Below, in pieces: positions 33,900 through 48,200 of a stretch of DNA of 64,000 bases. The notes under the pieces were generated by a model. The model was not told where the DNA came from. It worked only from the letters and a program-made list of their open reading frames with translations, and searched no databases. The position numbers were made by a program, and so were the translations under genes. Each line of letters starts with the position of its first letter. Positions within the stretch are counted from its first letter, which is position 1. The DNA is from Symsagittifera roscoffensis (taxonomy: Eukaryota > Xenacoelomorpha > Acoela > Convolutidae): NCBI RefSeq assembly GCF_963678635.1, contig NC_087065.1, forward strand, positions 14,326,019 through 14,390,018, written 5' to 3'.

Positions 33900-34750
33900 T
33901 TAAGAAAATTCAAAATTCAAAAAGCAGGTGGTCATCGGTAAAGTAGAGAAGATTCCCATACTCGGGTTGCGAGATTGAACACATTGAACTGAGAATTTTC
34001 ACGAGTAGTCAAAAAACTTCCAAATAGTGGTCAAAGTTCAAAAACCTTCACTAGTGAGAGACGACATTTTTTTCTAAAAACTGGGCGTAGTAAATTATAT
34101 ACACAAGCTTTCAACAATCTGTTGCGTCGATTAAACCTATGATATCAGATTTGGCAGGACAGTTATCGAGAAAAGTCCAAAAAAGGTCAAAAAATCAAAA
34201 TATTGACTTTTCCCGAGAGCCATAAGTTTTTAGGTCTGGAAAAATTTGAGTACATTCGCGTATTCAAGGCACTTGCTACAACCAGTTCTTTGGATTGAAC
34301 ACAGATCTCAGATATGGGAGGGTATTTTCCGGTAAAAATCATAAAATTTAAAAAAAAAAGCTCGAAAAATTGACTTTTCCGAGGAAGATAAGTCTTTTTG
34401 CATAAAAAAATTGTGGGTGGCCGCTAATGCAGGGGAATTTACCACTACCCTCAATTGAACTGACAACCTCAGGTTTTGAAGGTTAGTTTCTGAGTAAAGT
34501 TAAAAAGATTCAAAAACGGTCAAAATATTTACTATTCCGAGGGACATAACTTTATGTCTCAAAAAAAGGTTGGGCGTAGCCTCTAATGGAATGAAGCTTT
34601 TCAGATCCGTTCTTTTCGTTGAAATTAAAATTTCAGATTCAGTCGGTAAGTTTTTGAGAAATCAAAAATATTGGTCAAATATTCCCCCCACAGATTTCGA
34701 AGGTTGTAGACTAAGATGTAAAGCAAAAAGAGACCAGCGGCAGTTTTTCT
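33900..34750 (+). repeat. Degenerate ~190-220-bp tandem repeat
   Basis: Recurring blocks are a CGAGAGCCATAAGTTTTT-like or CGAGGGACATAACTTTAT-like box, a GGGTGGCCGCTAATGC or GGGCGTAGCCTCTAATGG box, and AAAAGGTCAAAAAATC-type runs. About four units are recognisable. A further related unit lies near 48180-48420 (GGGCCATAAGTTTTTT and TTTCGAAGGCCGTAAAAC). Confidence 0.55.
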
Positions 34751-35169
34751 CATATAGTTGGTCTTCCTATGGATACCCTTTTTTGAAAACGGTAAAACAG
34801 TTTTTGAGAAAAAATTTATTTTTTTTGCAAAAAGTGATAAAATTTTTCAAAGCGTTTCAATTAAAAAAAACTAAGAAAACCCAATCCCATACACTTTCAT
34901 AGTACCTGTTTTTATCAAACAAGAATTTTAGGCAAACATGCCTAGCAAGATATTGAACAAGTAATTGAACAAAACTTATGAAGCGGAAACAAGGTTGACA
35001 ATCTTTGAGCAGACACCAGTTGAGCCGAAAAAAAACTTTCAAAAGTTTCAAGTCCCCATGAAACTACCATACAGTAATTAGTTATTACGTACTTGTTACC
35101 TCTGTGCCAGGTTTGCCGGAGATTGAGCTTGACAGCACGTGAGTGGAGAGAGTGCACGTGAATGAAGTC

Positions 35170-36730
35170 TAGTGATTCAAGTGATTTTGTTAAACTAGTT
35201 GTTAACCCGAAAAAAGTCTATATTCCAGTTTGATAACTCTGGCTAATCGCAAGCGCAAAAAAAGGTACTTTGGCTCTTTTTCCCCACCTAAAAATTTCTG
35301 ATTAGTTTAAACTTTTGATCACATCGTCCGATTGTTTTGAAAATAGGCATGCAATTAGGCCATAACAAACATATTTGGTCGTCATAATTAACCTTGTAAA
35401 ACCACTGGTAACACTATTAAATTGATGCTCGTGAGGTGAAGGAAAAAGAAAATGAAGGAAAAAACGAAACTTCAATAGCGAGAGTAATGATATAGCTTCT
35501 TAAGTGCACAGTTACTGCAACCGGTAGTGCAGTAGTTTAAATAAAACTTTCAAGTATTTGAGCATGTCAGCTTGTTAATGGAGCGCACGTGCTGACCAAT
35601 TATCCATTTGATTTTGTTAAAGAAGTTTTTAACCTGAAAAAAACTTATATGCCGATTTGATACTCTTGCTAATCGCGAGCGTGAATAGATGTTGGGAGCA
35701 ACTGATTTAAACTGAATGATTTTTCTCGGCATGTTCAGTAAAAAAAAAGCAAAAAAAAATGCTGGTAGGGACTTAACTTTTTGAAACTTAAGCAACGATA
35801 AAATTCATTTCAGTAAGGCCCCCCACCACTCGCACCTCCCCTCAATTGAATATTTTTGAATCACAGGCTTTTCAATTTTCGGTCTTTCCTTTCTTGCAAA
35901 AAAAAGGAGAAAAAACAGAAAACGAAGAATACTCCAAGATAAGAATTAGGGGTCCGATAGGATATCATATAATTTTGATTGCTTCACTTTCACTGAATTA
36001 TAGCTAATTTTAGTCATTTATTTCTTTTTTGCAGATATAAGTAAAATATACAGCCTCGGCAATAAATTAAATCGGAAAGCAACAATTAATTAAATACGAA
36101 GATAATTCTTCAATAAACATTATCTGAGGTACGACACTGATTATTATTAATGATTCAAGGTCACATGATGTAAAACAAAAACAAACACCTTGAAGCTTAT
36201 CTTCAGCAAATAATTGCCGATTCCAATCCAAAGCACTAAAACCAAATTCATGGAAAAAATCGGCCATAACAAAACTCAGTAACATAAATAAGTGAATATG
36301 AATTAATGATCATAGCCAACAGAAAATTGGAAAAGAGCCAATGAACGCTACTAACATAAAATACTGACTTAGAAAAACTTATGAGTGGCATTTTTTTGAT
36401 AAAATTAACTCTATTTGAGAACACTGGAAAAATAAGTAAAATTTTTATAATTATGCTAAGAAATCTGAAAATTAAATTCCATTTTCGAAACTAGAAGCCT
36501 ATTACGTTTTTCGTGACTTCTACACTTTTTGTGTTCGATAGTGAATTTTGCCTTTCCTTCAACAAAGGAAACTAATTGAACTTAAAAAGAAATCAAAATT
36601 GAAACCGCAAAAAAGTACATTTGAACATGAACAAACTACTTTTCCTGAAAAAAAAAACTAAAAAAAATCATCACGAACTATATAAGATTCTGAACTACGT
36701 TCATCAACTCTTAATGAAATCGAAAAATAT
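35170..36730 (+). repeat. Dispersed repeat complex (pairs with 25870-27960)
   Basis: Composite of blocks also found at 25870-26465 and 27590-27960, in the same order but with the intervening tRNA-like sequences missing here. The region ends just beyond the TXNDC11 stop codon, so it may supply that gene's 3' end. A TATATAAGATTCTGAAC motif at about 36680 recurs near 40310 and 44200. Confidence 0.55.
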
Positions 36731-36733
36731 TAA

Positions 36734-39700
36734 TCAATAAACGCCAGAATGAAGCCTTACAAATCCATATAAATTAGGCACTGTAACTGCAATATCATCT
36801 GGGTACGTATATGTGAAGTTTTTCATCTGGCTAATTTTCTGGACCTTTATTCCATCTTCATCGACAACATATTCCTTCCGACAATTTTCAGCCGCCGGGT
36901 AGAAAACTATGGTCGGAAACTTGGCGAATTTGTGCTGTTCCGGTATCCTCTCTATTCCCGAGTTGACCTTCACGAAGTCGGTCACGTTCGGGAAAGCCGA
37001 CGTCATCATACTTCCGACAGTTTGAAAAACATGCATAACTGTTTTGCAAAAACCACACCAGCTGTTGTAGTGCAAAACGAGACAGTTATTCGAGTTGGCA
37101 CCTGACCAAATATCGTCAGAGCGGCAATAGGATGACAGTTTGGCATACGTGACGCCTTTGTTATCCGAAGGGTTCATATCTCCATATTTTAACTTACTCG
37201 TGTAGCTCAAAGTTTTCCTCAACTCGTTCGACAATACTGCCACTCCAAGTTTCTCGTGAAGAAAATGGGAAGGTGGTTTGAGGAAATGTATCAAGTTCGA
37301 TGTTATTACACTGTATGACTGTCTAACTATATCAGATAATACCTGTAGAAAATCTTCAATGGAACCAAGAGGCGATAATTTATATACTTGATTGTTTGAT
37401 AACCTGTCGTAAACCATAAGGTAAGAATAATTTAAACCCAGGCAAGTTTCTATGTCAGGGTCACACTGATGGATTTGGGAACTAATTGCAAAGGTCATTG
37501 ACTTGTTATGCGTACATGTCGACAAAGACAAAAAGAGCTCATCTAATAAGTTCGTTTTGCGAGTTGCAAATAAAGCTGATTTGATACCTGATAATCGATT
37601 TTGATACGCAACGTCTTCTTCAACAGTTTCTATGACAGCTTGTAATTCGTGAAAACTCGGGTAACAAAACTTTTGGAATGAATTTTGAAGACCAAGAAGA
37701 AAATAGCGATTGAAATCAGAGGATCCATTATGATGCATAAGGCTAACTGTTTTCGAAACATTCGCGTGTTTTGAACAAAATTGACAATAACTCACACTAG
37801 CACCATTTTCACTGTCGTTACGTTTGACTTCCCGGTTGTTAATTTGCGAAACGCAGTACAGCTTTTTATAATGATTTCTACACCTTTCTAATAAATTTTT
37901 AACATCAAGGAAATCTTCAATTAACTTCGGACTATTTGAGTTGAGAACAAACGTGAAATCATTGTTATTTTTCAGAACTCCGTCCAGTGAAATCGAGCTT
38001 CTAGCACTGACCGATGGAATTGAAACTATTCCAGGCATGTACATGTACAGCATAGGTGACTCACGCCACACTTTTTCGCCGATGGAGGGCGCAAGAAGAG
38101 TCCTCACTGCACTGAAGATGTTATCGAACAAAGTTTCATCGTTCGTGAGCTGAATGAACTTGATTGACTTTTGACCTCGGTACAAAACAGCTATATTTTC
38201 CGTCGTGAGACTGTTGCACTGAAAAGACAAAGTCTTACTTTATTTCGTAAATTAGGGCTTAATGTATCAAAATTCTAATTCCAGTTACTGAAATAGTCAA
38301 TATAATAGGAATAAAAAATTTTGTTTCTCCAGAGCTTCCAGCTTACCCTTTGTATGCTGAATCCACAATCCAAAGCACATACGTATCTCCTGAGAGTTGG
38401 ATCGTTAATCACAATCATCTGAGGAGTACTCCAAGGAGCAACCTGAACAATAGAAGACATCCTGGACCCCACCATGTGGAGTACCTTGAGAAAGTGAGTC
38501 AGATATGAATGAGTGGCGAGGGTTGTCTGGGATGGAGCGAGGACCAGAGTAGACGGATGTCTAGTCATGGCTTCTCGCAATTCTTCTATCGTCGAAACCA
38601 CCGTGTATGGTTGCAAGAGGCGAGCTGAAATCAACTTTTCACTATTATCTCAATAGTTGATTAAACATCCCAGTAGCATCATTTACTAGAGGCGCATTAT
38701 CCAACTTTGCTTTTCGCAAAATTGTGCCGTTATTCTGAGACGCGGAGGATCTACTACTATTGCAAGTTGCAAGACGCATATTGGATAATAAAAGTGATTG
38801 GATTTTTAAAAAACAATTTCGAGCTTCAAAGAAAAAAAACATTAACTTAGAGCTCTGACTTTCCATAATTTTTTATGATCGCAAACTTTTAAAATAAAAC
38901 TAAACCAATTTGAGAAAACTGGGTCAATGGTTAAATTTTTTTTATTTAGCTGCAATAAAATTCGCTTTCAAAGTATTTTTTTGACCAGTCATTCACACGT
39001 TTCACGGCATTTGAACTGGAAAATATTTAGCTTGTATCCTTTTGATGCGTTTTCAATGCGGTCATTATAAGTGTATTTACTACGTTCATTGACATTTACT
39101 ATCTCGTCAGGGCTCTCAAATGTAAACACACATACACACCTATTTCATTGCGAATTGCAGTCACGGTAACCGGTCCACTGTACCACACGTGTCTCGACAA
39201 CTCTGGAATGTAGATGATGAACCTCGGAAACGGCCCAATTGCCCTGGATACTTTGCGACACTGGCTTTTTGGTAGCCAGCAGTTTATGGCCACAAAGGCC
39301 ACTTTTTCTGTGGTTTCGTCGTCTGACTCCGAGAACTCTCTGGCTAGTTCCAAGAAGACGTCTCTCGAGTCTTGGCAGTTGATAGACCAATGAGTGTAAC
39401 TCATAAAAACAACCACATTACTCGCTGCATAGATGTGCGATAGGCCTTCTGAAAAAAATCGATTTGCAAACAAAAGGAAACAGTGCGAAACAAATTCCGA
39501 AACTAAAGCTAGAAAACAGTTTTCTATTTTATATTTGACTTTTCTATCTATACTTAAATTAGAGCAGACGGGTTTTTTGTCTTTTACTTAAAGAATCTAG
39601 TCTATATTTTCCTCTTAAAGATCATAGAACGAGCTCTGGTATCATAATGCAACCGGGAACCATTCATGTTATGCTAGGGCAACTACTGTCAACTAACCTA

Positions 39701-41365
39701 GCTTTCCAGTATAGACATCGATGAAGTTAGGTGGCACTATGTTGGAGTTGTTCGGGAAGAAAGGCCCCTCTCTGTAAGCTATGTACAGTTTCTTAGTCGT
39801 CACTGGTCCTATTTCAGCAAACAGTGATATGAGTAAAGGCAATAGGATCTGAAGCAATGCAATGGCAACACTTGAACATAGCCAATCGAGGATTGAAAAG
39901 AGTTATGAACGCCAGGAAACATAAAAAAAACACTGACTTTCTTGGAAAAATCTCAACTTTCGAATTTCAAAGAAAAAAATAGATGCCCTTTAAGCTCTTC
40001 GAATTTCTAGAACAATTTATGATTGGCGCTTTTTTGATAACATTAACCCAACTTAAGAAAACTGGATCAATAGATAAAGTTTTTATTCCGCTGGGAATTC
40101 TTAAAAATAAATTCCACTTTCGAAACTAGAAATCGTTCACGTTTTTTTTTCGCCATTTCCACCTTCGTATTTGGCGACTGCTATTTACGTCACTTTCAGC
40201 AGATGAATTTCAATTGAACTTTAAAAGTGCATTATACCTAGGTGCATCAATATTTTAAAACTTTTTCCCGAACAAAAAAAAACGAAAAAAAATCAGCAAG
40301 ACCTATATAAGAGTTTTCACTACGTTCATTACTCTTAAACAAAAAAAGCGTTCTTTTTTCATGTTTGCACTTATTTGATATTTTCAAAGAGGTCCTCGTC
40401 AGGTTGAATATGTGCATTCAAAAAATTGGCGCCAGAAACTTTTTGATTTCAAAAGTATTTCCAAATATTTCAAGAAAAAAAATCTGTAAACAAGCCGACA
40501 GAATTGAAGACGACACCCAATAAGCTGAAAATTAACCAAAATTTTTCGTCAAAAAACATTTCGGAAAAGATTTCATGTAATGCCCACATAGAATCTACGA
40601 TAACTATATAAGTAGCGAATGCAAAACAGACTACATATATTGGAAAATAAACCGACAGAGCTTAAGTCGACAACCATGAAACCGAAAAACCATCAGAAGA
40701 AAATTAATATCAAAACTATAATTGTACATACAACGTTATGAGTTCTAGATATAATATGAATAGTAACTGGTACCCGATAGTTAAATTTAAATTTTCATGA
40801 ATTTGAGCATGTCAGCAGCCATAAGTGATTCAACTGATTTTGTTAATTAGTTGTAAGCCCAAAAGAATAGTATATATTCCGGTTTGATAACGCTTGCTAA
40901 TCGCAATCGTAGAAAATCAATTAAATTGAGGTTTACTCAGTATTTGAAAACTTCAATACTTACGGAGTTGACAAGCGCCACAAACTCAGGATGGTTTCGT
41001 CTGGCCATAAGCTTCAGACTAGCCAGACAACGCCTCCACTGACAAAACACAAACAACACCAGGGACCAGAATTGACTCAGAACATCAGATGCACTTTCCT
41101 CTTTTCTTCTGCCTGAATCACAATTTGATATCTTCCGTCGAGCTTTTAAAATTATTCGATTCTCTGATGGGATTTCATTGGAGGTCAAATCCAGCACAAC
41201 TGATTGAAATTGTAACTCTTGGTCTTTTGCTGACAAAAAACCTTCTTGTTTTTGCCGTGTGTTAATTTCGTCCTTTTGAGTCACCGCTTTATCGATTGGC
41301 TTTAATTTTGTCGCTGTATTTAGATCGGAAACGAATTGTTCGTTAATAATTGATGACTGCTGCAT
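36734..41365 (-). CDS. TXNDC11: Thioredoxin domain-containing protein 11
   Basis: ER-membrane thioredoxin-like protein; in vertebrates it binds DUOX oxidase maturation partners and acts in ER redox folding and degradation. Exons: 40964-41365, 39698-39848, 39140-39448, 38347-38624, 36734-38218 (phases 0, 1, 1, 0); 874 residues against about 985 in human. Exon 1 gives a cytosolic tail, a hydrophobic stretch and LMARRNHPEF. Exon 2 begins with a second hydrophobic segment (ILLPLLISLF) that probably anchors it. Exon 3 holds the first thioredoxin-like domain (VAFVAINCWLPKSQCRK), but its active-site position reads HWSINC, not CxxC. Exon 5 ends with the second domain, WCGFC at residues 767-771 and PDDIAVTVPNLYGFVRLHS. 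The stop follows at once, so the C-terminal coiled coil of the human protein is absent. Family assignment rests on both conserved regions. Confidence 0.9.
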
Positions 41366-42223
41366 GATTGTGTAGATGAAGATTGTGACACATAGACAAT
41401 AGAAATAAGCGTTCCAGGACAGTCATCGGGACAAAATTCAGAGCTTAAAAACTACCAGTTGTTTTTTTTTGAAGTTGAACCACAACAAAAATAGTTCTAT
41501 TTCACATTGTTATTTCTGAAAAACAAAAATTGAAAATAGAAAAACTGCATAAACTTTTTTTACGGTACTGACAAACTTTAAAACAGTCCATTTTTGACAA
41601 ACACTTGGTTTCATTTTGAATCACATTTGTGTTCTCATAACGTTCTCAGTTTTTCGTTCTCAGTTTTTCATGCAGTAAAAACGAAGCGTCTCTCATCAAT
41701 ATTGCAGCCAATTTTTATGATTGCTTCCTGCTGAAAGGTTTTCGCAAAAAAATAATGTAGATCATAATAGTATTAATTGGAATATGGACAAAGTATATGA
41801 ACAACAATAAACATGATAACTTTACATTTAACTTAAGCATCATATATCAAACAAATCAATTTTCGAACATTATATCAATTTGGTGTCATTATATATCATC
41901 ACACCTTGTCGTCAATATTTCCTCAAACCAGTCACCATATTAAAGCGCTTTTTATTTGACACTAAAATCTTACAGCTCCAAAATCGAACCACAAAAAGTC
42001 CCAATCCACAAAAAACGCATTCAAAAATTTATCAAAAGAGGAACGCCAAAATATGTCAAACAATGACCCTTCAATTTTCAACTTCTTTTGTCATGAATCA
42101 CTGAGCTTTGATAGGTATATCCTTTCACTTGAAGATGTTTTTTATTTATATGAACATTTATCATGTCTCAAAATGGCTTTATTTTTGTGATGTTCTGCGT
42201 CTCACTTTTCCTCTTCATAAGGC
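41366..42223. other. Intergenic region between TXNDC11 and DAD1
   Basis: No gene recognised. It holds the TXNDC11 promoter side and the DAD1 3' flank; the open frame at 41880-42104 shows no domain. Confidence 0.4.
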
Positions 42224-42229
42224 TTTATT
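42224..42229 (-). terminator. Polyadenylation signal of DAD1
   Basis: AATAAA on the minus strand about 30 bases past the DAD1 stop codon. Confidence 0.6.
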
Positions 42230-42258
42230 CTTCTCTCTCTCTTTCTCTTTGTGTCCTT

Positions 42259-45200
42259 TCATCCAATGAAGTTCATGACTACTAGATGGAGAATGACCTG
42301 TGCAAAGATGTAGTCTGCAAATGCCCTCTCAGGGGTCACCTCGAACTGCTTCTTGTTCTCGGGGTTGATCTGGATACGGAGACTCACTAAACATACAGCA
42401 ACACAATTACACTCCCCTCACAAACACACGCAGAAAATTACCGTTATAATTTTTTCTTCATTAACTTGGGTTCTTTGTTATGAATTTGTTCTCGGGCTTC
42501 TTGTTCTCGGGGTTCTTTGTTATGAATTTAACTTTGTTATGAATTGTTCACTATGTTGGGCCTATTAAAACAGGCATACTTGACTAATTAAACTATTCCC
42601 AAAGTTAAATCGCTATAATTGAACATTTAATCAATATACTTAATGCTGCAAAACTACTCGTTACACAATAAAATTGAAGCACACGGTAGGGAGGGAAGGA
42701 CAAAGTAGCGTGCTGAGGCGAGGGGGGCGACCGCCCCCTCCCTCTCAATTCTGGTTGCCAAATGTCTCTAAAGGGTATAACTTTACGATATCCATTTTTG
42801 GCTGACCAGCCTCCAAAATTTTCTGAAGGCGCCTTGAGCGCAAATATAACTAATTTTGAGGAGGGAGCGCGCCATAAAAACGCAAATTTTTTGGTCAAAA
42901 CTTTCCAAAAAGTGCCTAAAAAACGCCTCTTTTGCCCTGTTTTTTGAAAAATTTGCCTGCGGCGTAGAAATTTTTTTTGATAAAGTCACCCCATACCTAG
43001 AAAAATTTTCGCGCACGCCACTGGAAAGACACAAAAAAAATCAAAAAAGCACCACTCGAAAGAATAAACAATCCTAGAAAAAAACGGATATAAATTACCA
43101 ATAACCGAAGACATAGCCAACAAAAAGGTTTCAGTGAGCTTGCCAAAGACCCAGAATAAGATATTGATAATTTATGACGCATTTTCAAACAAAAAATATA
43201 CGGCCTTAAATTTCTTTGAATTTCAATAATGTTTCATGGTAAAGATAAAACTAAACCAATTTGAAAAAACTGAATCAATAACAGGGTTTCATTGTTAATA
43301 ACACCCCGGTTATTTACACTGTTAATAACTGTTATTTAACGTTATTTAAGCAGGCGGGTTATTTACTACCCTGCTTAAACCCTAGCCGACTCATTTCAGA
43401 AGGGTTTAAGCAGGGTAAAGAGCGTTTTCTACAATGGGTTTCGCCCACTTGGGCCTGAGAAGCCCTTTACTCTGAAAATAGGGAAACTGGCTTTTCGTCT
43501 CCGTGTACTGAAATCTGATTGAATACATATCATTGTTTGGTACACTGCTTAAAGTTTTTAAAGTGTTACCGCTATTAACAGTTAGTAAAGTTTATAACAT
43601 CAAAAGGTCATTTACTAGGAAGAAGTGTTATTAATGCAACCCAGATCAATGAAAGTTTTATTAATCTACTGGGAAATTTAAGAATCAACACTACAAATCA
43701 ACTTAAACTGAAAGTTACTCCTATTTTTTTCCCTATCTCCATTTTTATTGAATAGAGTAATTAGTAAATGCAATTAAAGTGAACCTAAATGTTCCTCTTC
43801 AAAACGCGAATAACTAAACTTGAGCCAGAACAATTTTTCTTGAAACAATTTTTGTAAAATAACAGGAGCAGGCGGTTGCTGTACAAGCAACACAGAAAAC
43901 TATCACCACACTGAAGAAAAATTATGACTTGTTTCAAATTTCGGTGGGTTTTATGGGTTAGTGTAATGTAATGAATAACAAGAGCAGGCAGTTGATGTGC
44001 AAGTAACACAGAAAATTCCGACCAAACTTAAAAAAATTATGAATTGTTTCAATCTTCTGTGATTTTTTGCCTTCCTTTAGACAAACTAAACGAGCTGAAC
44101 TTAAAAAGAATTAAAGTCGAACCGCGAAAAATAAATTTGAGACTGGAGAAACTTTTCCTGAAAAAAAACGACTGAAAAAATCACCGTGACCTATAAAAGA
44201 TTCTGAACTATGTTCATCGATTCTTAAAAAGCCCCGTCGTGATTTGTCCTCGGATCGAAATGAACTCTACTAGAATTTGTTCAGGTTGGCATGCAATGAG
44301 TAGAATCAAATGCAATCATCAAACTGATAATTGCAAAAAGATTCCGAACAGAAACGCGCCTTTGTATTCTAACATGAACCACAGCTAAGGAGATTTGGTT
44401 CAATAAAAGTTGGGATGAAATGCTTGGCCAAAATAAGTAATTTGGAAATCCCCACTTCTCTAAAAATACTAGATCGGCCTCTGGTTATTTGGTTTGTTTT
44501 TTAAAAAATCAACTGTCCATGCAGATACTTCATCATTTAAGTCTTCAGCAAATTGACGCATAACTTAAAGAAAATATGAGTATGATTTACAGCATATCTT
44601 TTTAAAAAAGCAGCCGAATAATTCAAAGAAAGGTACTGCTTATATATTGTCCACGATTGCTACATATATGTAGTTAATGCAAGACGCAACTCGGGAATTG
44701 AACCGACGGAGTTTAAGTCGACAACCATAAAGCAGAAAACTTGAAATACAACAAAAACATCGCACAAACAAGCAGACAGAAAAGGAGACGAAAACCGCAA
44801 TAGTATAAAAAGTTTTGAAAAAAAATTGACAGTGTCGAGAAAAGCTAAATCTGACAACATTTTCATATCTTTGTATCAATTTGTCTACAAAAATAACATG
44901 CTAAAAAGACAACAGAACGTTATAAAAATTACGTAGCGGTAACAACCCAACAATGCTATATGTCAGAATTAACATCGCATGCGTCATAATTCCGAGCTCA
45001 CTAATTGACAATAAAAAGCGCAGAAAATTTTATCAAAATAGATTTCTATGAGTGCTAATAGAGTTCTAAAAAAGGTCCACAAAAGATTCAATTTTTTTTG
45101 TGATCAAATCCGCCACCCCACCCTCGAGAAAATTTAAGTTTCTCCCCTGTCCTTCCGTCCTAAGGGAGAATTCGTTACTAGTTTCAAAATTAGCGTAAGC

Positions 45201-48200
45201 TCAACCATTGTTTTAGTTCTCTATAGGTGTGGTTATTCTTTACCATGTACCATAGGAGTGAAATATTTAAAGATATCCGGCATATGGCATGAACAGTATT
45301 CGATTGAAGGGAAATGAAAAATAGTCCATTACAAGAACATTCTAAAACTTTCGATTGAACGAATATATAGTTCCATACACTGAAAACAACAATGAAAGTA
45401 GATCTAGAACATTCCGAATTAGATTACAAAAATGGTACAACATATTGGTACAAAATATTCTCGACGCGATTGTTCCGGAACATTCGCTTCAAAGAGTATT
45501 CTAGAATTAGAATGCGTTTATCGTATAAATGCTAGACTGTAATTTCTACTACCAATCAATTAGAAATCGACAAAAAAATACATTTTCAAAGCTACGCTTC
45601 ATTCCGATCCTTCCAACGCTTATATCTCAAGCATAACATTTCTGCAAAAAAGTCACAATTCGACATTCAATTCAACACTTCAAAAATCTATTCAGCGACT
45701 AATCAAAAATGGTCAAATCAGCTCCTGCAATTGGAATCGATTTGGGCACCATGGAATCGACTTGGGCACCACCTACTCTTGCGTAGGGGTTTTCCAAAAT
45801 GGGAAAGTGGAAATCATCGCCAATGACATGGGTCATCGAACCACTCCTTCCTATGTCGCTTTCAACGACTCGGAACGCCTGATTGGGGATGCGGCCAAGA
45901 ATCAAGCAGCTATGAACCCAAACAACACAATTTTGACGCTAAACGACTCATTGGACGAAAATTCACCGAAGAAACTGTTCAAAAAGACATTAAGCTGTGG
46001 CCATTCAAAGTGCTCAACAATAACGATAAGCCTCAAATTGAAGTCGAATACAAAGCTGAGACGAAAAAATTCCACGCCGAAGAAATCAGCTCAATGGTTC
46101 TGACCAAAATGAAAGAAACAGCGGAAGCATACCTAGGACGCTGATTTCCACTGTTATCACAGTTCCAGCTTATTTCAACGATGCTCAAAGAGCTGCCACC
46201 AAAGATGCCGGAGCAATCGCAGGACTCAACGTCTTGAGAATCATCAACGAGCCAACAGCAGCTGCACTTGCCTATGGTTTGGACAAGAAGGCAACTGGTG
46301 AAAGGAACGTGGGAGGAGGAACATTTGACGTTTCAGTTCTCACAATTGAGGATGGAATGTTTGAAGTCAAATCGACGGCAGGCGACACCCATTTGGGAGG
46401 CGAGGATTTCGACAACCGACTTGTGAAGCATCTGATTGAAGAGTTCAAGAGAAAGCACAAACAGGATCCCTCCCAGAACAAACGGTCCCTGAGAAGACTC
46501 AGAACCGCAGCTGAAAACGCTAAGAGAACTCTATCTTCAAGTGCGCAAGCGACAATTGAGATCGAATCACTCTTCCAGGGAATTGACTTCTATACCAGCA
46601 TAACTCGAGCCCGCTTCGAAGACCTCTGCATTGATCTTTTCCGAAGCACCTTGGATCCAGTGACAAGAGCCCTGAAGGACGCACAAATGAGCAAGAACGA
46701 CATTCACGAGGTGGTCCTGGTCGGAGGATCAACCAGGATCCCTAAGATCAGGAAACTTCTCGAAGACTTCTTCAATGGCAAGCAGCTGAACTGCTCGATC
46801 AACCCCGATGAAGCGGTCGCTTATGGCGCTGCGGTACAATCGGCTGTGTTGACCAATGTGAAAGACGAGGCAATCACCGATGTTCTTCTGGTCGATGTTG
46901 TGCCTCTGTCACTAGGAATCGAAACAGCTGGCGGAGTGACGACTAAACTAGTTGAGAGAAACACCAAGGTTCCAACTCGCGCTCAGAATACTTTCACGAC
47001 ATATGCCGACAATCAACCAGCTGTCACAATTCAAGTCTTCGAAGGCGAACGAGCAATGACCAAGGACAACAACCTTCTTGGATCTTTCAATTTGCAAGGA
47101 ATCCCACCAGCTCCTCGAGGCGTCCCGAAGATTGAAGTGTCTTTCGACGTCGATGCCAACTGCATGTTGACAGTTACTGCCAAAGATACCAGTACCGGAA
47201 AGAACGAGTCGATCAAAATCACGAACGATCAGAACCGATTGAGTCAACAGGACATTGACCGAATGGTTGCCGATGCCGAAAAGTTTAAAGCCGAGGATGA
47301 TGCTTGTCGGGCTAGAGTGTCGGCTAAAAACGCTCTTGAGAGCTACATCTTCAGCGTCAAATCATCAGTCGAAGACTCTGCCGTAGCTGACAAACTGGAC
47401 CCTAAGGACAAATCGCTGGTTTGCGACATCATCAAGGAAACCGAGACTTGGCTGGAACGAAATCAGTTGGCCGAAAAAGACGAGTTTGAGTACAAGATGA
47501 AGGAAGTTCAAGACAAAGTGGCCCCAGTGATGACCAAGTTGTACAGTGGTGGACAAGGGAACAACGGGGGAGCAGGTGCTACAATGGGAGGCATGAATGG
47601 AGCTGCTCAAGGTCGAAGTGGACCTACAGTTGAGGAGGTGGACTGAACCACTGCTGATAGAGAATCTAAATTTGAATATGATTAAAAACTGCGAAACTCA
47701 AACTGAAAGTTATGATTTTTAGATAGTAATTTATTTTACTTGTTTAATTTCAGGTAGCAAATTCATTTGTTTAATTACGATTTTTTTTCTTCATAGAGTA
47801 AAACACTATATACAACATGCAATATTCGAATTAACATGTATTGCATATTGTTACCAAAAAAAAACTATCATTACGTTAGCAACCGACTTATCCGCCTTAA
47901 ACCGACTTATTCGCCTTACATTTCGGAAAGAAATTACCTCCTTCGATTTAAACAAACTTCGCAACATAATCATGATCTCGAAAACACATGAACATGTCGA
48001 TCAACACAACAATTTTACTGAAAACATTAACAGTTAGAGTAAAATAATAGAACTCAAACCCCTCAAATTCTACTGAAACTAGGCACCAATGAAACAGCCT
48101 GTTTTTATCAAATTGCCAATGCTAAGCAAAAAAAATTCGACCAAACAAAAACTATTTCGATAATCCGGTTTTGAAAAATTCAGCCAATCAAACTTGGACC

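Noticed and set aside
46272-47610. Minus-strand open frames of 60-99 residues opposite Hsp70
   Set aside because: Shadows of the strongly codon-biased Hsp70 coding strand.
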